DNA of 64,000 bases. It comes from Alloascoidea africana (Eukaryota; Ascomycota; Alloascoideomycetes; Alloascoideales; Alloascoideaceae). Of this stretch, positions 32,884-41,857 are shown piece after piece. The notes below the pieces were generated by a model. The model worked only from the letters and a program-made list of their open reading frames with translations. It did not search any database and was not told the origin of the DNA. Location: assembly GCA_030581615.1 (NCBI GenBank), contig JAKTTT010000086.1, positions 1 through 64,000 of the forward strand, written 5' to 3'. Within the stretch, counting starts at the first letter, position 1. Every line of letters starts with the position of its first letter. The position numbers and the translations under genes were made by a program.

Positions 32884-34188
32884 TTAAAGACTCTGTAAAC
32901 AATGTTCTACTTTTCTTTTGATTCCATCGATCGTGCGCTCCATCGTGCTCAGTTTCGCGCTAAGGCTGATGATATAGGGGTCCTGTCCTTCCACGTAGAC
33001 CTCGTCGTTAGCAACGACCACGACTCCATTATAGGTTTCGCAATTCGCCACAAAGTAATCGAACTGGGACTGAGCTTTGGACTTTTCGGAAGATGCATGA
33101 TGGTGCGAGGCAAAGTTGAGGCCCAAAGACGAGAGAACAGATCCCAGGCCGCCCGATTGTTGTAACTGTTGTCTCTTCATTGCAGAATGAAGCGAGGCCG
33201 TGGAGTCTCGGGTTCGAGGAGACTGGGTAGGCACGACTCCCATGCTCTTGAGCTTATCGGTGTATCCTACACCGTTTTCCACAATGCACCATGGTTCCTC
33301 CGTGACTTTGCCCAGAGTTTTAACCCGCATTGCAATGCTCGAGTCCTTGATAAACAGATCAAGTGCGAGGTTCGCCGGTAATGGCGGGGAGAACAATGTG
33401 TTGGGGAATTGATGGTTGGGGAAAAGCTGGGCGGGTTGTGGACTTTGAAGCAGGCTTTTCGCTCTCCTGACGGATGACACGATTCTGTTGATCGTCTATT
33501 GCATTGGTTAGAAACTAAAACTAAAACTAAAACTAAAGCCTGATAGAATGGGCAATGTGAAGACCTTACACTTAGCACTGTTCGGATATCGTTAAACTTC
33601 ATCTTGCTCAAAATGTCCACTGCATCCTGAACGTATCCAGCACAATCGACCAGTTGCGCCAGGATGATTTTTGAATTTGGATCCAGTCGAAGCTGGTACT
33701 GTTCAACGGAATTGCTGTTGCCTGTGAGAAACAACGGGGATGGAGATAAGGATGAGGACTGGGGATGGGGGTGGGAGGTCGCGATGGTGGTTATATCGTT
33801 CGTGGATCCAGAGCCTGGGTCAATCTGATGGGCTATACCCCGGAGACGAAGCGTAATGTCCATTGAAAGCACGTCTGTTCCGTTTCTTGTTATCACGCCT
33901 TTGAGGGACTCCGAGCGTGATGAAGACATTGCCAGTTTACATGGGTCTGCGGATTTGATTGGTGATAGACATGAGCTGAGATTATTCAGGAGTATAGGTC
34001 TGCTGGATTCGAGATAGGACAGTAGCCATTGTTGCTCGTTCAACTACCGTATGCATTTTGGGGTTGGGTTAGTATTTGTCCCTTCTCCTTCTCTCCGTGC
34101 CGACCTGTCATGGACATACCAGTGCATCCTGCTGAAGAGCCTGGATCTGGGCCGTGGACTTGGGGAGAGGGAATATTTCCGAGGTCAT
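32884..34188 (-). CDS. RAV2: RAVE complex subunit Rav2 (Rogdi family)
   Basis: Rav2 works with Rav1 and Skp1 to assemble V-ATPase on the vacuole; Rogdi is the animal relative. Three exons, 34188-34120, 34043-33570 and 33495-32884, encode 384 residues. Intron 1 (76 nt) has GTATGT and TACTAAC; intron 2 (74 nt) has GTAAGG and TTCTAAC and contains four ACTAAA repeats. The spliced N-terminus runs QQDALLNEQQWLLSYLESS, as expected for the Rogdi start. The C-terminal part, NDEVYVEGQDPYIISLSAKL then STMERTIDGIKRKV, is the most typical family block. A low-complexity Ser/His insert at about residues 95-125 is specific to this protein. Confidence 0.88.
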
Positions 34189-34670
34189 GTAGATATCTGA
34201 TGGAGAAGGAAGGTCTGGCTGGAGTTGAGGGATGGGCCCGGCATAAGCGTCGTGGCGGTCGCGGGCATGGACACGGACATGCCTGGCTGTAGCTAGATAT
34301 GCATGGAAAGCACTCCGAAATTCAACTCGGTTGTCCAGTAAGTGAGCTTACTGTGAGTGAGATTACTGTTGAGAGGTTTCAGAAAAAAGGTGTTGTGCGT
34401 ATTTGCTCTGACAGGCTCTGGTCCTGGTCAATCTGCTACTGACAAGCCATTTTTTGAGGAAAGTCTTTTGGGATTAAAGGGGACCCCGAATCTGTCCATG
34501 CTGTACGCGTGCAGCAAGGTGTGTGGAAATAGAAGAGAAGGGCTTTGAGGCCGGCTCGTGCACCTTCACGGAACAATCTGCTTACAGAAGACAGAAAACG
34601 GGAAATGGCAGAATGTGCAGAAACCGTCTCGCATGGAGCAAGGACAAGGACAAGGGCAAGGGCAAGGTGC

Positions 34671-34686
34671 TTCTAGAATTCTAGAA
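34671..34686. promoter_or_regulatory. 16-bp palindrome built from two TTCnnGAA units
   Basis: TTCTAGAATTCTAGAA is a perfect palindrome made of two abutting TTCTAGAA dyads. Each dyad is a half of a heat-shock element (inverted nGAAn units), but the spacing between the dyads is zero instead of two bases. It lies about 290 bp upstream of the orphan gene ATG. An Hsf1-type site is possible but unproven. Confidence 0.4.
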
Positions 34687-34866
34687 TTTGGAGTGGTGGA
34701 AATAGCGACGCCTTTCCTTTTAACCAAATGTCGTTTTGGTTTTGGTTTTGGTGTCCCACCCCCCTTCTTTCATGTCCATTGGCAATTCGCATCTGAAGCA
34801 CAGGAATGATTGTAATAATAAAAAATATTTTTGTATTGTGGAACCCCAGTCATTGTTTTTCAGATC

Positions 34867-34874
34867 TATAAAAG
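34867..34874 (+). promoter_or_regulatory. TATA box of the orphan gene
   Basis: TATAAAAG lies about 100 bp before the ATG at 34976, a normal TATA-to-start distance for a yeast. It supports real transcription of the downstream frame. Confidence 0.5.
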
Positions 34875-34975
34875 CAGGCGGATAACGCTGGTGTTTTAGC
34901 TAGGGTTTTTTTTCTGTTGTAATATTTGTAGACTTTGAATTTGAAGCCACTGCTATATCTATTACTGTTGAAACA

Positions 34976-36010
34976 ATGAACGGGTCTAGAAACTATCAAC
35001 TCAAGTCCTCTCCCATCCACTCTGTGCCGGTTTACTCATACGGAGACGCGAGGTTCATCTCAATGGTCCGCTCGAATCTGTGCAGCGACGAGGAGAATTT
35101 TGACGAGGTTGTGGACTGGGGGTTTCCGATCGTGGCCGGGCCCAGCTCTTCAAGTTCAACCTCAACCTCGCAAGCACCAGGTGGGCATGAACCCAGAGGC
35201 CGGCGCTCGCAAACGGCCACGACCAGGGCGATTCGAGACGACATGGACGAGCTGTTTCTGTTCGAGGAGGACTGTGTCGAGCTGAGTGCCACGCGCAAGA
35301 CCTCGATGGCCACGACCCGGGTCCAGGAGAACGTGCTGGATCTGTTTGGAGCGCTCAAGTCGGGGCCGAAACAAAAGTCCAAGGGCCCTCATCAGCAGAA
35401 TCGGACTGGGTCTGGGTCTGCGGCTTCGACTCTCGTGGGGCGGTCCAAGACCATCAAGGTCTGTCTCTCGCCGGCCCAGCAGCACCGCTACTCGGAGACC
35501 AGCTTCAGACGACTGGAGGCCCACGCCATCACGGAAAAGTCGCTGAGCGTGATCCAGGCACACACGAGGGGCCTGCCTCGCAAGAGACCGCGCTTCCGCA
35601 CGATGACGAACATCGACACGGCCCAGCTGAGCTCGCGCAAGGTGTTTCTGAACGTCCGGGCGAACGCCAGCACGCCGGGCTCCATCGCCCAGACCCTCGC
35701 CCGGGGCCGTCCGCCGCTGGCCATCAACAGCTCGAGCTCGTTTGCGATCCTGGCGCCGCCGCCGCCGATCCACGAGGGCCCCAGGACTCGCTCACGGCAG
35801 AACACGGGCGGCTCCGTGGGCTCGGACAGCCTGGACAGCGGCAGCCCGGGGTCCCTGGCCGGGTCCCTGGCCGGGTCCTTGAGCGGGTCTCTTCTGACAG
35901 AGCCCACGCCGGCGTCGTCGCGCCGGGTCGCTCTGGGGCCGGTCAGCTCTGGCAGCTCGTCGGTGCCGCCCAAGCTGGCCGCAACCTCTCTCCATGGCCT
36001 CTCTGTCTAA
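34976..36010 (+). CDS. GC-rich disordered protein of unknown function
   Basis: This 344-residue frame starts MNGSRNYQLKSSPIHSVPVY. It is rich in Ser, Arg, Pro, Gly and Thr with no recognised domain. Two more ordered pieces stand out: an acidic DDMDELFLFEEDCVELSAT near residue 90, and a basic central stretch with RRLEAHAITEKSLSVIQAH and LPRKRPRFRTM that could be a nuclear signal. Near the C-terminus SLAGSLAGSLSGSL is a short tandem repeat. The GC content, mostly at third positions, is far above the neighbours. A TATA box upstream favours a real gene. The stop at 36008-36010 lies 17 nt inside the first possible ATG of ECM4, in another frame. Confidence 0.6.
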   Translation: MNGSRNYQLKSSPIHSVPVYSYGDARFISMVRSNLCSDEENFDEVVDWGFPIVAGPSSSSSTSTSQAPGGHEPRGRRSQTATTRAIRDDMDELFLFEEDCVELSATRKTSMATTRVQENVLDLFGALKSGPKQKSKGPHQQNRTGSGSAASTLVGRSKTIKVCLSPAQQHRYSETSFRRLEAHAITEKSLSVIQAHTRGLPRKRPRFRTMTNIDTAQLSSRKVFLNVRANASTPGSIAQTLARGRPPLAINSSSSFAILAPPPPIHEGPRTRSRQNTGGSVGSDSLDSGSPGSLAGSLAGSLSGSLLTEPTPASSRRVALGPVSSGSSSVPPKLAATSLHGLSV

Positions 36011-37206
36011 AACCTCCCGCGGCCTGCCTCGTCTGCTGAACCTGCTACCCACGCTCCAGCCTCTTCGCGCAATGTCTACCTCTGCCTCCGCTACTGCCTC
36101 TGCTACTTCCAAGATCACCGACTGGGCCGACAAGGAGGACGGCAAGTTTAGACGCAAACCCGTATGAACCTCTAGTTTCCTCCTGCTCACATTCTCCTGC
36201 TCACAGCTTGAGATTGCTCACTGACCTGTGATCATTTGCTCCCCCTTAGTCCACCTTTAGAAACGCAATCTCAAGGGCTCCTGGCTCTCAATTCCCTCCA
36301 GAGCCAAACCGCTATCATCTCTATGTCTCCTTTGCCTGTCCCTGGTCGGTACCAAACAATTGTGTCCGTGCATCCACCCATTACTAATGTCCAGGTATTA
36401 TATATTATAGGGCGCATCGTACTCTGCTCACTCGCCAATTGAAAGGCCTCACCCCTATCATCGACGTCAGCGTTGTGGATTGGCATCTGGATTCCAAAGG
36501 TTGGCGTTTTTCAAACCTCCAGACAAGTGAGGGCCCAACAAAGGATAAACTCTACGGATTGTCTCGTTTGAGTGACCTCTATTACAAAGCCGATCCCGAA
36601 TACAATGGGAGATTCACCGTTCCTGTTCTCTGGGACAAGAAAACAGAGACAATTGTGAATAACGAATCAAGTGAGATCATTCGCATGTTTTATACGGAAT
36701 TTGATGATTTGGTGGATGCAAAATACCGTGGGTTGAATTTCTACCCGACTGAATTGCAGAGCAAAATTGATGAACTAAACGATTGGATCTATGATAACAT
36801 CAACAATGGAGTTTACAAATCTGGTTTTGCTTCGAAACAAGAACCCTATGAAGAAGCAGTTAAAAACTTGTTTGCCCATTTGGACAAGGTTGAAAAAATC
36901 TTGAGCCAGAACAAGTATTTGCTAGGTGACACTTTTACAGAGGCCGATTTGAGATTGTATCCTACAATTGTCCGTTTTGATCCCATATATGTCCAACATT
37001 TCAAATGCAATTTGGGAATGATTAGACATGATTATCCAAATATTCATAAATGGCTTAGACATTTGTATTGGAATGTCCCCGGTTTCAAACAAACCACGGA
37101 TTTTGATCATATTAAAAATCATTATGCGAAAAGTCATACCCAAATCAACCCTTTCTCAATCACTCCTCTTGGTCCATTGCCAAATATCTTGCCATTGGAT
37201 GGATGA
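35994..37206 (+). CDS. ECM4: Omega-class glutathione transferase / glutathionyl-hydroquinone reductase
   Basis: Ecm4/Gto2-type enzymes use glutathione to reduce glutathionyl-hydroquinones through an active-site cysteine. The exons are 35994-36161, 36250-36344 and 36411-37206, giving 352 residues. Splicing yields the signature YVSFACPWAHRTLLTRQLKG, with the catalytic Cys in ACPWAHR. VVDWHLDSKGWRF, FTVPVLWDKKTETIVNNESS and FDPIYVQHFKCN follow. The first 26 residues (MASLSKTSRGLPRLLNLLPT onward) look like a mitochondrial presequence. A second ATG at 36072 would give a cytosolic form. Intron 2 uses an unusual GTCGGT donor at 36345, forced by the WAHR phase. In WHLD the leucine is CTG. The 3' end converges on the M20 peptidase. 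Confidence 0.93.
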
Positions 37207-37567
37207 GTCTTGGGGAAAAATGTTGCAAGACTCTATTTGCCTTTTGAATATACGGATTTGTTGTACATTCTTTTAACTATGATAGTTACTTTAACAATAA
37301 AAACTCTCTTTTCATTTGTGTAGTAGTAATATCCTTGTTAGCCGTTGCCGCCGTTATTCCTCCTGATCTTCCCCGGAAATAAGCGGCACCCAATTGAGTT
37401 TTCCCAACAGGCACCTACCTCATGTTAACTGGACAGCCAGCTCTACCTTGAGAAATTGGAAGATAGGACTTATCACATTTCTCCTACATTCAGTCTACAC
37501 CACCAATGCATGTTACCATAGCAAATAGAATGTCCTCTTATATCTATCTCAATTCATATAAATTACT
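37207..37567. other. Convergent intergenic region, ECM4 / M20 peptidase
   Basis: About 360 bp hold the two 3' ends. An AATAAAAA-type poly(A) signal follows ECM4 near 37296. Nothing else is seen. Confidence 0.4.
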
Positions 37568-38760
37568 CTACAAATTAGATAACGAATGTAAAACAAGCTT
37601 TTCATAGCCTTCAACACTCTCAACCAAATCTTGTACAGTGACATATTCATGATCTGAATGTGCAACATGAATAGATCCAGCACCGTAAAGATATTTCTGA
37701 TAATCTCCAGGAAATTGTAAAATATCCGTTCCATAGGCCATCACCGCAGTTTTAAATCCAGGAACCTCTGCATCCAGAATAACCTCACTGATCGATCCAT
37801 ACTCCACAAGTTCAACATTCGCATGTCTTGCTACAATCTCATGGACCTGTTTATCCACTTGCTTCACATCGGTAGAAACCCTGATCAAAAGAGTCGCCTC
37901 TGCGGATTCAGGAATGATATTTGCTGCCAGTCCACCGTTGATAAGTGCAATGTTAAGAGTTGACGGTCCTAATCTTTTCGAAACCGGCCATTTCGCCGCT
38001 CGGAAATCCTGTAAACAATCCAGTAAAAGCTCATTTGCATTAACCCCCAATTCGGGATATCCTGAATGAGCAGCTTTCCCCTTGGCCCTTAGCAATGCTC
38101 TAGCGCCTCCTTTATGACCCAATGCCAAATTCAACTCAGTGGGTTCCCCAAATATAATCGATTTCCATTTCTGTCCGGACTGGAAAACATTCCGCATTCC
38201 AGAACCCCCAATCTCCTCCTCAACGACAAACAACAATCCAACATCTCCTTCTCTGATCTTGCCGGCGTCCAAAAGATTGAAAAATGCAATTATTTGTGCA
38301 GCAACACAGTTTTTATCATCCACTGTACCACGACCATAGATTCGATCTCCTTCAATTCGATATGGGAAATACGGTGGTACTGTATCTGAATGAGCAGTGA
38401 GAAGAACTTTGGTTTCTCGTTTAGCGCCCAAATACGCATACACATTCGCCTTGCCCGTGGATTGATCAAGAACCGTGAGTTCAACGGTTAATCCTCTCTT
38501 TTCTAGATAGACTTGTAAAAAATGCGCAACGCTTTTCTCTAAACAAATTTATGGGTGTATTAGCAAGAAGGTATTGGATAATGAGATGAGGTTTCTGTTG
38601 TTGTTTTAGACATGGTCTCACCGTTTGAAGAGATAGACTCGATGTCTACCAGATCTTTGTGGAGTTTGATAAGCTCCTTATGCAGCGGGCTGTTAAAAAG
38701 ATCTGACCCCGTAGCCGTAGCCGTGGGAGAAGCGGAAGACACGGTCAAGGATGGTGACAT
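37568..38760 (-). CDS. M20-family metallopeptidase (ArgE/DapE/acetylornithine deacetylase-like)
   Basis: The exons are 38760-38622 and 38538-37568, giving 369 residues. The 83-nt intron has a GTGAGA donor, a TTGCTAATAC branch region and a TTTAG acceptor. Splicing creates ISSNEKSVAHFLQVYLEKRG, the usual M20 start. The two-zinc site is visible: His and Asp in TAHSDTVPP, Asp in GRGTVDDKNCVAAQ, the catalytic Glu pair in VVEEEIGGSG, GEPTE, and the last His in HVAHSDHEYV. The dimerisation lid carries AAHSGYPELGVNAN. The family removes acyl or amino-acid groups from small peptides or acylated amino acids; acetylornithine deacetylase is the closest named class. No signal peptide is seen, so a cytosolic enzyme is likely. 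Confidence 0.88.
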
Positions 38761-39162
38761 GGATGCGAAGAAGTGGGACCTTGAGCGAGGACAAAGATGG
38801 TTGAGAAGATGACGATGATGGTTGTCTCTGCGTGGATGATGATGTATTTAAGTGCAGGGCCGGTTACGGGTGAGATTCGAGGGTCCCATCCCATGGGGAT
38901 AGGCCAAAAACCCACAAACATGTCCGAGATTGCGTTTTTAGGCTCACTAGCACACCATATCAGCAAATACAAATGAACTTTATACTTAACTTTGAAAAAT
39001 AATAATTAGAAAAGAATATTAAATGTCATATCTATACTATAGCACTTGATAACAAAACAGGATCAATCAGAGAACAACAAAATACGGATTCCAAGAAAAT
39101 GGACCATTAGAGAAATGGGATGAAAGGGCCATACAACTTTTTCTTTTTTGTGTTTCTTATTT
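38761..39162. other. Intergenic region, M20 peptidase promoter and GPI-protein 3' end
   Basis: About 400 bp combine the M20 upstream region with the 3' untranslated part of the wall-protein gene. No further gene is seen. Confidence 0.35.
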
Positions 39163-39744
39163 TTAAAGGGCAAGGAGGGCCAATAGACCAGCACCAACGC
39201 CAGCGGCACCAACAAAGTTGGCAGTGGCTGCAGCACCTGTGCTAATATCTGGAACAGAGGAAGAGGCAGAGCTGGAAGAAGATGTTGGCTTGGTGGGCTC
39301 AGGTGTAGGAGAAACTGGGGTGGTTGAGCTTGTGGTTCCGTTCCATCCTTCAACACGAAGAGCAACTGATAGAGCATCAGCTGGGAAAGTAGAGTTGGAG
39401 CTCCAGAAAACTTCGTAGCTGCTGTCTCCCTTGGGGACGACAACTGCACCGCTGGATCCCTTGTAAGCGAGGTATCCAGACTCGACGCTCCATTCGTCGT
39501 CGGCATCAGAACCAACCACAACCTGGGAGGATTCGGTAAGGTCGAGGTATCCTGAAGAGGCGGCAACGGCACCACCTTCAAAAGAGCCTGAGAACTCGGA
39601 ACCGGCTCCAAGAACAAGCTTGTCGTCCAAAACCTTGACAGGTGCGAAATGCACTGGGGAACCGGATCTGATAACAATCAGTCCAAAGCCAGAGACCTGG
39701 GCGGCGGCAGCCAAAGCCAGAGCAATTGATGTAGAGAACTTCAT
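39163..39744 (-). CDS. GPI-anchored cell-wall protein
   Basis: This 193-residue secreted protein has an N-terminal signal peptide (MKFSTSIALALAAAAQVSGF, cut near residue 19). A compact, probably beta-rich domain of about 115 residues follows (LIVIRSGSPVHFAPVKVLDD, then LVLGAGSEFSGSFEGG). Next come a Ser/Thr/Pro linker and a C-terminal GPI signal (TGAAATANFVGAAGVGAGLL). Two N-glycosylation sequons are present, NST and NGT. The core resembles small abundant yeast wall mannoproteins such as the Candida Rhd3/Pga29 group, a loose match. A TATAAATA box about 100 bp upstream and strong codon bias suggest high expression. Confidence 0.85.
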   Translation of the reverse strand: MKFSTSIALALAAAAQVSGFGLIVIRSGSPVHFAPVKVLDDKLVLGAGSEFSGSFEGGAVAASSGYLDLTESSQVVVGSDADDEWSVESGYLAYKGSSGAVVVPKGDSSYEVFWSSNSTFPADALSVALRVEGWNGTTSSTTPVSPTPEPTKPTSSSSSASSSVPDISTGAAATANFVGAAGVGAGLLALLAL

Positions 39745-39842
39745 TTGTAAGAGTTGATGTAATTAAGCGAGCGAATTTAAAATGTAACAGATATCAAAAA
39801 GAGATGAGAGGAGCAAAAGCAAAGGGGGGGATACTCTACTTA

Positions 39843-39850
39843 TATTTATA
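39843..39850 (-). promoter_or_regulatory. TATA box of the GPI wall-protein gene
   Basis: TATAAATA on the minus strand, about 100 bp upstream of the ATG at 39744, fits a highly expressed TATA-driven gene. Confidence 0.5.
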
Positions 39851-41857
39851 TTGTGTTCCTAGAGGAAATTATATTTATCCCGTTTCTGTACATTGATATC
39901 TACTTTGGTATGGATGATCACAAAACAGCAATATTAACGATACATTGCGAAGGTAAGGGTGCTCTTACATAATAGGAGAGAGAAATACAATGTATTATTT
40001 TATGCCTCTTCAAGTGAAAGTGAAAGTGAAAATAAGAAAACTAAAAGTAAAAGTAAAAGTGTCATGGTTAAAATGTCCGAGGAATGACTCTATTTTTATC
40101 CAAAATCAAACCTTAATATTCAAACAAACAAACAAACAAACAAACAATCAATCAATCAATCAATTCAAAAAAAGTGTCATTTCAAAACGTCTACTTGTCC
40201 TACTATTAATAGTAAAAGATGGAAATTTAAACTGTAATGAGTTAAATGATCAGATTCTCTATTAGATATTCAATGGATTTTTTTGTCAAGTTCTTGTTTT
40301 TGTAGAAAATGCTTACACAATTGATTATATTGCTCAAGCAAATGTTTTTTGGTTTAAAAAAATGGAATTTCATATTTGCTTCAAGTATTGGGGGGGAAAA
40401 AACTTCATGCTTTTCAAAAACATGTGCTACACCAATTCCATATTTTGTTTTATTTGTCGTTGATTTCGCAATGGAGACCTCTCTGATTGCAAGGCACACT
40501 ATACTCTACTCAAGCTTTGGTTCTATCTCTGGTCACTCGCCTCTTCCCCCCTCCAATGCCTGTTTGATACCAAAAAAAAATTGGAAAAGTTTAACCATAA
40601 ACCCTGAATTATCCTGTCTTGTGATGCAATTAATGTGACATCACCCCTGGTGCTATTAATATCTTTGTTCCCGTTCACGGAATAAAACAAAATTTAAAAA
40701 CTGAAAGATCTAGAAAACTTGAGGACTTGGAGTTAAAACTGTCCAAATGCTACATGTCTTGAAAATCAGTAACGCCGATGCTCCAAAATAAAACAATGTT
40801 CTTAATAACTACTACTACTGCTATTACTATAATGATACACATGTTCTGATTTCTTTAATTGGGATCCAATTTTATCACAATACTTTTTAATGAATGCGAA
40901 CAAAGTTTTACATTGTCTTTTTGAAATGGCAATACTCATCTTTATCCGTTCCAACCAATCCCCTAAATAAATCTTTCTTTTTTTTTTCCCCCTCCCCTGC
41001 TTGCTTGAATTTGTTCCTCTTGTCTTGGAATTGCAATTTATTTTGGCAGGCAGTTTACCAACTTTGTCCACACCTGCCCACATCTGTCCCTGTCTCCTCT
41101 CTTTTTGCTAATGATGGATGGTTGCTGAGAAATTCCTTGATCTTAAAATTTATCATGTGCATCTTCATTTTCTTTATATATCTCCTTTATTTATATTTAC
41201 CATTGGAGTACTATCGTATGAAAAAGTTGCTTGCTTCATTGTTTGCTTTTGGGGTATGAGCCTCACTATGCTTTGGAATTCAAAATGACAAGGATACGAC
41301 CAAGGTACGAAAGAAAAGAACGACAAACGCAAGTTATTGCTTAAGATTCCCCTTGAAATCATATTTACTGAGATTGTACATAAATCTCCCGAGATCTGTT
41401 CGCCTAAACTTACGTTTTAATCAACTTTTTTCGATCCCAAAACATGTCAAAAATGACATGTTCTGTTCTCGTTCGGTGTATGAGACTACTTGGAACAGTC
41501 AGTATTTCACATATCAGCCATTCCCACAACTTTATTTCTCAAAACAGACTATTCTATTCACTGTGTTGATTGATTAGTTACTTTTTTCAGTAAACGGCAC
41601 CGTTTGCGCTTGCCACTCTAAAAAAAAAAAAAGAAAGGCCACTTTTCTTTCAAAGAAATAATAGCCTATACTCTCTGTAAATTTCCAGCCTGTCCAATTT
41701 CCCCATTCTCGGACAACCTCTGCTTTCTGTTGTCGGAGTACTCCCAAATGGCCTCAACCCTAGAGAGTATGCAAGGATGGAGGTGGAACTTTGATCATGA
41801 CCCACCACGTACACTTTTTGCTGTGCTTTCTCACCTTACTACATTAATCCAAAAACT
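39851..41857. other. Long intergenic region with microsatellites
   Basis: Two kilobases without a supportable gene separate two divergent genes. They hold GTGAAA/AGTAAA repeats at 40014-40061 and an AAAC/AATC run (about six AAAC and five AATC units) at 40120-40165. The largest frames, 109 and 121 codons, are low-complexity Phe/Leu/Ser-rich frames without similarity to known families. Confidence 0.45.
40120..40165. repeat. Compound AAAC / AATC tetranucleotide microsatellite
   Basis: Tandem AAAC units pass directly into tandem AATC units. A slippage-prone simple repeat useful as a strain marker; no function is implied. Confidence 0.8.

Larger units (their letters stand above)
34189..34975. promoter_or_regulatory. 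Upstream region of the GC-rich orphan gene
   Basis: About 790 bp between RAV2 and the orphan reading frame. It contains GGACAA/GGGCAA tandem hexamers at about 34640-34667, a 16-bp palindrome at 34671-34686, three GGTTTT-type hexamers near 34734-34752, and a TATAAAAG box at 34867-34874. No gene is seen. Confidence 0.45.

Noticed and set aside
35162-36190. Minus-strand frames of 203, 161 and 132 codons
   Set aside because: They are Arg/Gly/Ala-rich shadows of the GC-rich orphan gene and ECM4 exon 1 on the opposite strand.
40309-41259. 109- and 121-codon plus-strand frames between the wall-protein and F-box genes
   Set aside because: Low-complexity composition, no family similarity, no promoter or splice signals.
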